Translations under genes and position numbers: made by a program
Part shown: in pieces, positions 1 to 52,278 of the stretch
Layout: the number at the start of each line of letters is the position of its first letter
Position numbering within the stretch: position 1 is the stretch's first letter
The notes under the pieces: model-generated
Databases searched by the model: none
What the model was told of the DNA's origin: nothing
What the model saw: only the letters and a program-made list of their open reading frames with translations
Source of the DNA: Euglena gracilis
Lineage: Eukaryota; Euglenida; Euglenophyceae; Euglenales
Assembly (NCBI GenBank): GCA_039621445.1
Contig: CP154956.1
Span: forward strand, 58,699,980 to 58,763,979
Length of the DNA: 64,000 nucleotides
Reading direction: 5' to 3'

Positions 1-1939
1 GCCCTTTTAGAACGCCTCATCAACCAGTATTTGAATTTCCCATAAAACTGGTCGGTGATACTAGATAATATTAAACAAAATAATATACAACAGCAACTAA
101 AACAACGCAACTCGGGGTGTGCACCACACAAACGGTGGTGACCTTTGCTCTTAACCATAGAAAGATAACAGCTAGCCAAGCCCCTTGACAAGGTTCGCAT
201 CAGGTTGTTGGACCCCGGCATGGTGACCTTTGCTGCTTAACACCATAAAAGAAACGCTACACAAAGCCTTTCCAGCCAAACCCCACTATGACAAAGTTTT
301 TCCGCCCGCAAAAATTCTTTTTCTTGGAGCTAATCAATATGTTTTTCTGTTTAATATTCTGAGGATTTTTTTTTCACAAAAGATGAAACAGGACAACGGA
401 AATGATGCAGCATTGACAAACAAAAAATTCAAGTATTTATAGAGTGAGAAAATGACAAAAAACCAAATTCTGCATGCTGTGACTTTTTTTTTTAAAAAAG
501 CAAAGGAACCACAGAAACAATGAAAACTACAACACCAAAATTTATATCGCAACAAAGACAAAGATGGGAAACCAGCTGTGCGTTGCATGAGATGCCGAGT
601 GGCACCGACAGCGTCCTTGTGCCTCAAGCGACTCCAAGTTCAGTATGTTGGCAAATATATCACCTGGGCTAGTTGGTGAACTTCCTTTTGACTCTGTGCA
701 AAAACAACAACAACAGAAGATAACATTCAGGCTTAAAACGTCGAATGATTGTTCTCACTGGCCTTGCAATATGTGGCACAAAAATAGTTCGAACAGAATT
801 TTGAAAAAACCTTTTTGGACAGAAAAGTATTTTTGGCACCACAAGCTTCTTTCTTGGACAACAACAAAAGAAGCAATCACATTTTCATGGATCGTGGAAA
901 CCTGAACTCTCCAAACAAATCAACATCTGGAGGAAAAGGCTGACATCCAAAAACTGCACACAAGCCCAAGCAGTTTCGAAAATAAAAACCATCTTAGCAC
1001 CAAAAATTACTTTCCTCGTTAGCCCAAAAATATGATACTCCATACAAAGGTCTACTACGGTTTCTGACTTGGAAACTGAAAAAAAATGGGGCCAGCCAGA
1101 ACCTACGTGACCTCACAAATGGGGTGCCACCAGGCTTATTTTTACCAACCTCAAGGGAGGAGGGGGGTGCCTTGTGCTATTATGGGGTGCCTGCCCATAC
1201 CAGGCACAACTCCCTGGGAGGGGGGTCGCTTTTGGCCCCGGTGCCTGCCGACCCAGGCAAATTTCCCTTGAAAATAGCCATTATTACGCCCCTATCATGA
1301 AAATAGCCATTTTCATGCAGAAGGCGAGGGGGCGTGCTATGGCACTACCCACCCAAAACCCTGCCCCGGGGGGGGGTCGAAAGTGCCCTACCGGAGAAAT
1401 TCGGGGTTATTGCCTGGGGATAGAGTTACGGTTCCGACTGGATTCCCAGAGGGCTGCCATTTTTAGGAATTTAGGGAGAGGTTAGGCCGCATTTCACTTA
1501 AATTGGGAAGAACTCAGGTCAAATTTGGGTAAAATTCCGACAGAAATGCCCGCCTCAACATCCTACCAAAACGGGACGTAACTTCTGGCCCAACTTTGTC
1601 CCTAAAAAAAATACCATTTAGGCGCACCAATCCCAACCGTAACGCTATCCCGAATCTGCGGATGGTTGCCCAGAATCGACGCGGTTCCGGGGTGCCTCGG
1701 AACCGAAAATCGGACCTGGGTGGCCACAAATCCCCCCCCCCCGGCACCCAAATGACACGGGGGGATTAGGGTGCTCCTTGCCAAAAAAAAACCACCCAGA
1801 AATCAACGTTTATGCAAAAAAAAAAAACCTGTTATCATCCATTTTTTGCTAATGCTGGCCATTCTGCACGTTTGCGAGATAAAGTGGCTGTCCAGCCATC
1901 CTTTTGGAAATGCAGCACGACAAAAAAATAGCTTGACAC
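1..1939. other. Region downstream of the large kinase gene; no gene seen
   Basis: I see no convincing coding exon here on either strand. The first 1 kb is A/T-rich with A-runs. From about 1,130 to 1,400 lies one copy of a dispersed repeat that carries GGTGCCTGCC/GGCAGGCACC arms, a CCCCGGGG core and GAAAATAGCCATTTTC. Long open frames near 1.5-1.75 kb look non-coding because all frames are equally open and there are no splice contexts. The 3' untranslated region of the minus-strand gene should lie at the right edge of this stretch. Confidence 0.5.
1130..1400. repeat. Dispersed GGTGCCTGCC / GAAAATGGCC repeat, copy 1
   Basis: The segment has inverted GGTGCCTGCC and GGCAGGCAC-type arms, C-run/G-run cores and a GAAAATAGCCATTTTCATG motif. 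The same arrangement recurs at about 40,725-40,980 and 54,530-54,850, with a weaker copy at 60,740-60,950. The copies share arms and order but not flanking sequence, as expected of an old interspersed element. Confidence 0.55.
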
Positions 1940-41231
<39,292 letters not shown>

Positions 41232-42119
41232 CGCCGCCCCCGCCCGGCCGCCGGGGCTCAGTCCATGTGTGGGGCGAAGGACCTCTGCGGACAGGGCAGC
41301 ACGTTGCAGCGTGGTGTGTGTGGACTTCAGGCCGCCTGTTGGACACAGAATCATCCGAGGAGGGGAAAGCTGCAGCCAGTTTGCACGGCGGACCAAAACA
41401 AATAACCCGCGCACAAATAATAAACACCCGCGAGGACCCGAACGCCCCTTCCACACATGGTGGAGGAAAAGGACACAAAGAAGGAAAATCACCAAAAAAA
41501 ATTGCAAAAAGGTTATAAAAAATCGGTGAGATTTGCACAGAAAATTTTTCAAAAAAAGTGTGAGCGGGGGGATGACTTTCGGGAATTGACAATGAGCCAA
41601 AAAAACATGAGCAAAAGAGACAGGACTGACCGGCGGTCGTTGGAGGGGATGTAAACAGAAAAAAAATTCAAACCCGCTGGCATTATCTTAACTACCACAT
41701 AAAGTCAAAGTATTTGGGGACAGCTGGCAGACAGCACGGAAAAATCGGGAAGCATCACTATGGGTGGGGACAGCGAAGCCAACGAACGATCTTTGCAGAC
41801 AGTTAAATCCACAATTAATTACAAGTACAAAAGTATTCATCCACAGATTCAGTTACATTGGGTGCTACTTTGGCACTGGCCTCTGAGCTCAAAGGTTCTG
41901 AGGTCGCAGCTTTGCTCACACGCACCTGGGGATGCTGATGCCAACAACCACAGCTTTCTTTACAGGTCGCACCGAGAGTGTGCACGTCTTTGGGCAGGTC
42001 AGGGTCAGGGTTACTACAGCACAGAACGCACCCGAGTGACACAGGGAAAGTGATCCAGAGGGGGGCCACCCTGCACCCTGGCGGCAGGCACACGGGGGTC
42101 CACCCCCCTGGGGGTAGGG
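41232..42119. other. Intergenic space between large gene and UPF0301 gene
   Basis: This is about 0.9 kb between the UPF0301 stop and the start of the large gene, both on the minus strand. It must hold the terminator/polyadenylation region of one and the promoter of the other. I can identify no specific promoter element. Confidence 0.5.
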
Positions 42120-42248
42120 TCAGGGGGACCGGTACCCTTGCTTCGCGATCTCGGCCCACTTCCCGCCGCAGAGCTCCAGCACCTCGGACCAGAGCGGCTT
42201 GCTCTTGTCCTGGGTGTTGCGCAGCGCGATGTCGCTGGAGCCGGCTAC
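42120..42248 (-). CDS. UPF0301 gene, last exon
   Basis: The acceptor GCCCTGAAG precedes GTAGCC. The exon reads VAGSSDIALRNTQDKSKPLW, then SEVLELCGGKWAEIAKQGYR and SP, stop TGA. LWxxVLxxxGGxxAExA is the usual C-terminal signature of the family. Confidence 0.85.
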   Translation of the reverse strand, partial: VAGSSDIALRNTQDKSKPLWSEVLELCGGKWAEIAKQGYRSP

Positions 42249-44982
42249 CTTCAGGGCTTGGCAAAAAAGCAACAATCCCCAACCAGTCGGAGAGGATGAA
42301 GCATAAACCCCCAAAATAACCTGGCGGGGCCCTTGCTCCTGGCAGTGGCCAAATAACTTGGTGGGGGGAGGGGGAAAAAAGTTCCAGCAACTTGGCACCC
42401 CCGTTTTAGGCAAAATTCCTTTACGGCACTGAAAAAAAGGGCCCAAATAACCTGGCGGGGGGGGGGGCAGGGCCAGAAGTTGGTTCCAATAACCTGGAGC
42501 CCCGCCAGGCTATTTGGGTTATTTACCGATGCAGCATCCCATGTCTTATCAGGCGCTCTTTGAATGAATGGCACCTCCTGGAAACAAAGGTGGAAGACTC
42601 TTTTTTGGGGTTAACACAAAAGGTCCTCCCCAACAAACAGCGCACGTTCACGAGTCATACTTCATCCCACAAACCCAGCAAAATCCTGCAGAACCTCCAA
42701 ACTCCATGTCTATTGTCCCTCTGCCGTGGGCAACCTTCGGCCGCCAAGCCCCGGCCACAACCCACCACACGTCCTCGTTGCACTCCCTCTGCAGCTGGCC
42801 GGCCCCCCACCCGGCATAGCCCGTGAAGAATTTGACGTCAGGCCTTGGCGGCACTTGGCCGGGGAGGGCCGGCAAACTTTGCGCTGCATTGCAGTTCACA
42901 TCAAGCAATTCTTTCAGAAGCACACTGGGGGTGAGACCAAGGCAGGTGGTGGAAAGGGTCAACTGTTTGGGGAATAACAAAACCGCACAAGCAGCACAAA
43001 TTACTTTCTTCAACATTGTTCTTTGATAGACAACCCGTACACCCTACTTGTAAGCCCTAAAAAGAGGGGGAAAATGAATGAAATTGAATTGAAAATGAAA
43101 ATGAATCCTTCACACTGAGCAGGATCAATCTGGTCAGGTTTGGGTTCCGTGATGGAAAGCCAATGATTTTCTTGGGCCACTAAGCTCGGCAGCTTTCTTG
43201 GGATCCTTGCGCACAACGGGGAGCACTTGATCCAGCGAAGATGTGTAAACCCCAGGGACGATCTGGTGGGAGGAATGAAAACACACAAAAGACCAGCAAG
43301 GATTACACTTCTCAATTACTCTTTCCAAGTTGATATTGATTAATCCTTTGGAGAAGGTACGGGTTGCATTAAGGAAGCCCAAAGCCTGAGGGATATTGAG
43401 AAGTGGTTATTCATTGGGGTCAAAGAACAATCGGCGAAAGGAAAAAAAGGCAAATGCAGATAAGACCTTGAAGGAAACGTTTGAAGGAAATATTTCAGAG
43501 GAAAAATAAATAAAAGCTGCAGGAAACTTAAACAAAAATTTACACTTGAAATGAAGCTGTTGCAACTTCATGTTGATGGTTGGCTGTCCCCCGCAGTGGC
43601 TCAAACAGATCAAAACGTGATACTTGACCGAGTCAAAAAAAAAGACCAAACTGAACAATTCAATAAATCACAGAAAAACTATGAGCTCAGATGAGCAAAT
43701 TCCAATTTTCAAAATAAAAAAAAATATTAAAAAATACATGCATAATTTAAACAATTGCTTAATGCTCATTATCATATCATACCATACCATACCATACCAC
43801 ACCATACCATACCATATCACATCATATCATATCATAGCATAGCATATCACATCATACTTCGCTTAACCTTTCTGTTACTTTCAGATGGTCCTCAAATAAA
43901 ATTACTTCTACTTCTTTGTATTTAATATAACATACTGGGTATTACATGTTACTCTGATGTAAACAAGAACACTCATTGTCATGGAAATGACGCTGGCATC
44001 GACCCTACACATTGCTTGGACCACAAAATTCAGATACCTGGGCCGATTTCTTCAATCCCCCAAACGGATGCAATATCCGGGTGTCATTACCAACATCACC
44101 ACCGAAGTACAGGGGGTTCTTGCTGAACAACGGATCAATGTCAACGACTTCCTGAGGGGACGAATGGAGTCCGGGATGACCATCTGCAAAGAGAATATGT
44201 CAAAAAGCACCTTCCTTTTTTCAAAGCAAAGCGGGAAACGGTCAAAAGGTGACAATAAAAGGAAAATAAACACCTTTTGTCAGGAACAAAGTCAACAACA
44301 TTTCTGATACCTGAACAACCCCTTTCCCTGCAAAGTGGTCTGATGAAACCAACCCAATGCGGGACGAGGACTGGAGGGTGTGGGAGGCTGCTGCAGTGTC
44401 AGAATTATAATGGAGCCCTTGCATGCCAAGGTTGAGGCACAAGAAGGAACACCTCCATCATGTAATCTGTTGGTCGGTTCAAGATGAGGCCCAAAGTTCC
44501 GTCTTCATCGTGCTCCACGAGAAGGATGACTGTCTGAAAGAAATAGTGCTGGGAATACCTGCACAGGAGAGGTGCACATGCGAAAAGGAAACATAAATTT
44601 TGAAGCGTGTCATCGATCAAAAATCAAGTTGGGTGTGCACCTTTAAGTGTGGTTCCACCACACACGCACATGCGCGCACACACAAACATCCACCCACGCA
44701 CACACCCACCCAGCACTTTCAAAATTTTCAAAGGTGACACCACATGCAGGCACGCACGAGGATGCCAACGCCGCCTGCAGCCGCACACTTGAACTCTTTC
44801 GGCTGGGCCACCAGCAGGCACCCGGGCTCCGGGACCCCCAGCATGTGCGCCCAGGGTTTGGGGCCCCGCGGCGGGGGCGGAGGGCTTCGCGGTGCGGCGC
44901 TCCCCCTCCACGAGGGAGGCCCGGAAGTTGCGCCAGTCGGCCAGGTTGACGGCAGGGGCGTCGCCGGCATCGTCGGCCTCCC
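42120..44982 (-). CDS. UPF0301 / AlgH-family (DUF179) protein, six exons
   Basis: Exons are at 44,982-44,789, 44,558-44,453, 44,151-44,038, 43,262-43,181, 42,910-42,735 and 42,248-42,120. The domain runs in order. WAHMLGVPEPGCLLVAQPKE is followed by YFFQTVILLVEHDEDGTLGL and ILNRPTDY. Next come NPLYFGGDVGND, IVPGVYTSS, KFFTGYAGWGAGQLQRE and finally KPLWSEVLELCGGKWAEIAK, then stop. EHDxxGxxGLILNRP, YFGG and GYAGWGxGQL are the family hallmarks. The lead-in LADWRNFRASLVEGERR resembles, from memory, plastid-type plant members, so a plastid location is inferred. The transit peptide and true start were not found. AlgH-family biochemistry is poorly defined. One frame break occurs in the first exon. 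Confidence 0.88.
42735..42910 (-). CDS. UPF0301 gene, exon with GYAGWGAGQL
   Basis: The donor is AAG followed by GTTGCCC. The acceptor used is CTGAAAG; CCCCCAG 14 bases upstream is an alternative with another phase. The exon contains VKFFTGYAGWGAGQLQREC and EDVWWVVAGAWRPK. Phase 0 out, joining to VAGSSDIALR. Confidence 0.85.
43181..43262 (-). CDS. UPF0301 gene, exon with IVPGVYTSS
   Basis: The acceptor CCCACCAG precedes ATCGTCC, and the donor is GAGCTTA followed by GTGGCCC. The exon reads IVPGVYTSSLDQVLPVVRKD, then PKKAAEL. Phase 0 in, phase 1 out. Confidence 0.8.
43775..43855. repeat. (ATACC)n / (ATATC)n microsatellite
   Basis: About 14 pentamers of CATAC and CATAT lie in an intron of the UPF0301 gene. 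Confidence 0.9.
44038..44151 (-). CDS. UPF0301 gene, exon with YFGGDVGND
   Basis: The acceptor CCCCTCAG precedes GAAGTCG, and the donor is GCCCAG followed by GTATCTG. The exon reads EVVDIDPLFSKNPLYFGGDV, then GNDTRILHPFGGLKKSAQ. It is 38 codons, phase 0 at both ends. The LYFGG(P/D)V motif is a family core. Confidence 0.85.
44453..44558 (-). CDS. UPF0301 gene, exon with EHDEDGTLGLILNRP
   Basis: The acceptor CTGTGCAG precedes GTATTCC, and the donor is ATGGAG followed by GTGTTCC. The exon reads YSQHYFFQTVILLVEHDEDG, then TLGLILNRPTDYMME. Codon split AA-G (Lys) joins it to QPKEF upstream. Confidence 0.88.
44789..44982 (-). CDS. UPF0301 gene, first recognised exon, with internal frame break
   Basis: The acceptor CATCTCCGCAG precedes GGGAGG, and the donor is GTTCAA followed by GTGTGCGG. 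The 5' half reads GEADDAGDAPAVNLADWRNF, then RASLVEGERRTAKPS. The 3' half, in another frame, reads KPWAHMLGVPEPGCLLVAQP then KEF. The switch lies in the C/G runs at about 44,858-44,886, where removing one base gives a continuous frame. The WAHMLG frame is also open upstream to a Met at 45,060, but there it is Ser/Pro-rich and unlike the family. Confidence 0.7.
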
Positions 44983-45252
44983 CTGCGGAGATGGGGGTCG
45001 GGGGCTGCCTTCGGAGGCGAATCCAAGGCCGGGGGCGGAACCAGGCCTCTTTTTGACCAAAGCGAGCAGAGGGACGTGCTATGGGGTATACATATAATAT
45101 ATACATCTACATATACATATACATATAGACCCCAAAATTACCCCCCCCCCGTCGCCGCAGGTGCTTGGGGACAGAAAACGGCTATTTTCCAGGGGAAATT
45201 GGCATGGTCAGAGGCACTGGGGCCAATAAAACGGGCGCCTGCTGTTGGCAGG

Positions 45253-48049
<2,797 letters not shown>

Positions 48050-48052
<3 letters not shown>

Positions 48053-48322
48053 GCAGCCCGAAACTACTGGACCCCTCTCGGGGGGGCCCAGTAGTTAATC
48101 CGGGGGGTCAAGGTAATTTTTTTGCGTTAATGATGGAATAGGGTTAGGTGCGTGACTTAGGCTTAACGTTAGGCCTAACTTATACACCGAACACCCGTCT
48201 ATAAGTTAGGCCTAACCCTAAGCCTAAGTCGCGCACCTAACCCTATTCCATCATTAAAAACGCAAAAAAGCTATTTTGACCCCCCGGATTAACTACTGGC
48301 CCAGTAGTTTCGGGCTGCCATA
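48050..48322. mobile_element. Fold-back element FB1 (palindromic, GGCA...TGCC ends)
   Basis: Outer arms TGGCAGCCCGAAACTACTGG and its complement bound the element. Next to each end is a second copy of ACTACTGG paired with CCAGTAGT around a C/G core. The interior arms hold AATGATGGAATAGGGTTAGG and its complement, with TTAGGCCTAAC at the centre. It is inserted in TATATG repeats. No ORF. Confidence 0.85.
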
Positions 48323-48382
48323 AAAGTATATGTATATGTATACATATGTATATGTATATGTATATGTACGTGTATGTGTATG

Positions 48383-48429
<47 letters not shown>

Positions 48430-48893
48430 GTATATGTACATGTATATGTATGTTTATATGTATATGTATATGTTTATGTATATATGTATGTATATGTGTG
48501 TGTATGTATATGTATATGTATGTGTATATGTATATGTATATGTATATTTTTTGCATATGCCTATGCATATGTATATGTATGTCTATGTATATGTCTATGG
48601 TATGTATATGTATATGTAGTATATGTATATGTATATGTATGTGTATAGTATTATGTATATGTATGTATATGTATATGTCTCTATATGTATGTATATGTAT
48701 ATGTGTATGTGTATGTGTATGTGTATAGAATATGTATATGTATATGTGTATGTATGTATATGTATATGTATATGAATGTATATGTATGTGTATGTATATG
48801 TATATGTCTTGTATGTATGTGTATGTGTATAGTGTGTATATGTATATGTATGTCTGTGTCTCTATCTGTATATGTATATGTATATATGTATGG

Positions 48894-48929
<36 letters not shown>

Positions 48930-49124
48930 GTATGTATGTGTATGTATATGTATATGTGTATATGTATGTGTATGTGTATGTGTATATGTGTATGTATATG
49001 TCTGTGTATATGTGTATCTGTATATGTATATGTCTATGTATATGTATATGTATAGTGTATCTCGTGTATGTGTGTGTATATGTATGTCTCTGTATATGTA
49101 TGTATATGTATATGTATATGTCTG

Positions 49125-49164
<40 letters not shown>

Positions 49165-49286
49165 GTATGTATATGTATGTCTCGTATATGTGTCTCTGTA
49201 TATGTCTCTGTATATGTATATGTATTCTGTATGTCTATGTATGTGTCTCTGTATGTATATGTCTGTATCTGTCTGTGTATGTCTAG

Positions 49287-49321
<35 letters not shown>

Positions 49322-49635
49322 GTCTGTATATGTATGTCTATGTATATGTATGTCTCTGTATATGTATCTGTCTCTGTATATGTATATGTATCTGTCTCTG
49401 TATATATCTGTATATGTCTGTATATGTCTGTCTCTGTATCTGTATATGTATATGTATATGTATATGTCTGTATGTAGTCTGTATATGTATATGTATATGT
49501 ATGTATATGTCTCTGTATATGTCTGTATATGTATGTATATGTATGTATATGTCTATGTATATGTATATGTATGTGTATGTGTATATGTGTCTGTGTATAT
49601 GTATGCATCTGTGCATATGTGTATGTCTGTCTCTG

Positions 49636-49670
<35 letters not shown>

Positions 49671-49691
49671 CTATGTATATGTATGTGTCTC

Positions 49692-49736
<45 letters not shown>

Positions 49737-50005
49737 CTCTATATCTGTATATGTATATGTCTATGTATATGTATGTGTATGTGTATGTGTATGTATATGT
49801 ATATGTCTGTATGTGTCTATGTATATGTATGTATATGTATATGTATGTTTTGTATCTGTCTGTATATATGTATGTATGTGTATGTATATGTATATGTATA
49901 TGTTTCTGTATATCTGTATATGTATGTGTGTGTATATGTATATGTATATCTATATGCCTATGTATGCATATGTATATGTGTGTATATATATGTATATGTA
50001 TATGT
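48323..50005. repeat. Degenerate (TATATG)n satellite, 1.7 kb
   Basis: TATATG hexamers with frequent TATGTG, TGTCTC and TCTGTA variants make up this stretch. It is more degenerate than the block at 45.7-46.2 kb, so it is probably older or recombining less. Long open frames over it are artefacts. Confidence 0.95.
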
Positions 50006-50281
50006 GGCAGCCATAATCTACATGGCCCCCCCGGGGGGGCATGTAGATTATCCGGGGGGTCAAAATAGTTTTTTTGGTGTTAATGATGGAGTAGGGTTAG
50101 GTGCGCGATTTAGGGTTAGGGTTAGGCCTAACTTATAGACGGGTGTTCGGTGTACAAGTTAGGCCTAACCCTAAGCCTAAGTCGCGCACCTAACCCTATT
50201 CCATCATTAACGCAAAAAACATTCCCCCCCCTGGACACACTACATGGCCCCCCCGGGGGTGGCATGTAGAGTATGACTGCC
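50006..50281. mobile_element. Fold-back element FB2
   Basis: The left end is GGCAGCCATAATCTACATGG with a C7G7 core and CATGTAGATTAT closing the first hairpin. The right end carries the matching CTACATGG/GGCATGTAG hairpin and GACTGCC. The interior is nearly the same as FB1 and FB6 (GATGGAGTAGGGTTAGGTGC and its inverse). The terminal stem sequence differs from FB1 but matches between its own two ends. Confidence 0.85.
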
Positions 50282-50349
50282 GTATATGTATATGTATATG
50301 CATATGTATGTGTATGTGTATATGTATATGTGTATATGTATATGCATAT

Positions 50350-50633
50350 GGCAGGCGGGTTGTTGTGGGCCCCCCCAGGGGGGGGCACAACTACCCACGA
50401 CCCTGCACCTGCCATTGCGCAACATGGCCATATTGTGGAACATGGCCATTCGCGCACCTAACCCTCCGCCTTCAATTAACCCCATAATAGCGCAACATGG
50501 CCATGTTGCGCAACATGGCCATGTTGCGCTATTATGGGGTTAATTGAAGGAGGAGGGTTAGGTGCGCGAATGGCAGGTGCAGGGTGGTGGGTAGTTGAGG
50601 GCCCCGGGGGGGGGGGACAACTACCCGCCTGCC
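50350..50633. mobile_element. Fold-back element FB3 with an 82-bp perfect palindrome
   Basis: The ends are GGCAGGCGGGTTGTTGTGGG and GACAACTACCCGCCTGCC. The inner part contains GGGTTAGGTGCGCGAATGGC and its inverse, plus repeated GCGCAACATGGCCATGTTGC blocks. Positions 50,469-50,550 are a perfect palindrome. It is the same architecture as FB1/FB2 with a different core. Confidence 0.8.
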
Positions 50634-50744
50634 ATGTACATGTATATGTATATATACATGTATATGTACATGTACATGTATATGTATATGTATATGTATA
50701 TGCATATGCATATGCATATGCATATGTATATGTATATGTATAAA

Positions 50745-51252
50745 TGGCAAGACTAACTCACTGGCCCCCCTGGGGGGCCCAGTGGTTTAACCTGGGGGTG
50801 GGGGTCCCACTTCTTTCACCAACTCCAATTTTAGGATTTCGCTCCCCGATTAGCCGTATTTCCGTTAATTTTGGGGGTAGGGTTAGGGTTAAGACTTGGA
50901 TTAGGGTTAAGGGTTCAGTTTTGGGAAAAAGTTCGGCCGAAATCGGAAAAAGGAAAAGCGGGCCTTAAATTTGGCCCAAAATTAAAAAATTTGGCCTGAA
51001 TTGGGCCAAAATTCGGCCAAGCGGCTGCCTAACCCAAACCCTAACCCTAACCCCTAATCCCTAACCCCAACCCTGTTCCGGAAATTAACCCCGAACCTAC
51101 CCCACTCACAAAAATTTTCACACGATGGGGGTGATTTCCCCTTCGAAAAATAGGGGGATCCAAGTAGTTTCATTTGGGCGGCCGAAGTCCCCGGTAGGTA
51201 CAACTACTGGGTCCCCCCCGGGGGGGGGGGGGGGGCAGTGAGTTAGTCTTGC
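50745..51252. mobile_element. Fold-back element FB4, larger interior
   Basis: The ends are GGCAAGACTAACTCACTGG and CAGTGAGTTAGTCTTGCC, each adjoining a C/G hairpin. The interior (about 400 bases) has TTAGGGTTAGGGTTAAG and CCCTAACCCTAACCCC tracts and GGCCGAA/TTCGGCC pieces. No ORF. It separates TATATG from GATA repeats. Confidence 0.75.
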
Positions 51253-51298
51253 CGTATATATGTATATATATACATATATATACACACACATATATTTA

Positions 51299-51299
51299 T

Positions 51300-51375
<76 letters not shown>

Positions 51376-51392
51376 GATAGATAGATAGATAG

Positions 51393-51433
<41 letters not shown>

Positions 51434-51510
51434 TAGATAGATAGATAGATAGATATGCATAGATATATAGATATAGATATAGATATAGATAGATATAGAT
51501 ATAGATGGAT
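51299..51510. repeat. (GATA)n microsatellite
   Basis: About 50 GATA tetramers with GAGATA interruptions grade into ATATAGATATAG. Stop-free frames are artefacts. Confidence 0.95.
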
Positions 51511-51516
51511 ATATAT

Positions 51517-51693
51517 GGCATAAATGTCAAACTACTACCCCCCACCTGGGTAGGGGGGGGGTAGCAGTTTGGCACTTGGGTACACTTTTTGCAACACTTT
51601 TTGTTCAAGCATTTTTCCTCTCTTATTTGAAGGAGTAGGGTTATGTGCGCACATTCATATTGCGCTACATGGCCGCAGTTTGACACTCATGCC
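51517..51693. mobile_element. Fold-back element FB5, short
   Basis: The left end GGCATAAATGTCAAACTACTA is mirrored in part at the right as CAGTTTGACACTCATGCC. A C/G hairpin with CTACTACCCCCC / GGGGGGGTAGCAG arms adjoins the left end. AAGGAGTAGGGTTATGTGCG and a TGCGCTACATGGCC piece relate it to FB3. Only one end hairpin is clear. Confidence 0.65.
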
Positions 51694-51915
51694 ATATATA
51701 TACATACATAATATATACACATATACAAACAGACATATATACATACACACATATGTATATATGTGTGTGTGCCCCCCAGGGGGTAGTAAACACTAAACTT
51801 AACACTCGATATATATACATATATTATACATTATATGTATAATATTACATATTATATTCATATATTCATATATATATATTATATTACATATTCACATATT
51901 ACATATATTATACTA
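51694..51915. repeat. ATATAC and AT-rich repeats
   Basis: Short ATACAC/ATATAC runs and (AT)n lie around a CCCCCAGGGGG core at about 51,772-51,783. That core may be the remnant of another fold-back element. Confidence 0.6.
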
Positions 51916-52181
51916 ACATCCCCAACCCCAACCCCAACCCCCCCAGGGGTCCCCTGGGGTCGAAAGTGCCCTGCCCCCCTGCCTGTCCTCGGCACCGCCC
52001 CAGGGGTGTGAACTTCATAAAAAAAAAGATGCCTGGGTGGGTTCTTCATTTTTATCAAAAAAGGCTGCCTGGGAGGGCGGGGGGACTCTGAATGGACGCA
52101 ACGCCTGAATGTCGGATCCCCCCAAAATATGCTGCAATAATTGCATGCGGTCAATCACTGGAGGGTCAACAAATTGTGCAC

Positions 52182-52278
52182 CTGCACAGTTATTAGGGTT
52201 GGGGAAACTGTTGGAAAACAGACCTTTCGCCGCAGCCATGCACCACCCTGGCAAACGTGACACTTCCATTTTAGGGAC
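52182..52278 (-). CDS. Isolated candidate exon, function unknown
   Basis: The acceptor GGGTTTCCTCAG precedes GTCCCTA, and the donor is GTGCAG followed by GTGCAC. The exon reads VPKMEVSRLPGWCMAAAKGL, then FSNSFPNPNNC. The frame remains open beyond the donor (VDPPVIDRMQLLQHILGG). I recognise no family and cannot connect it to a neighbour. Confidence 0.35.
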
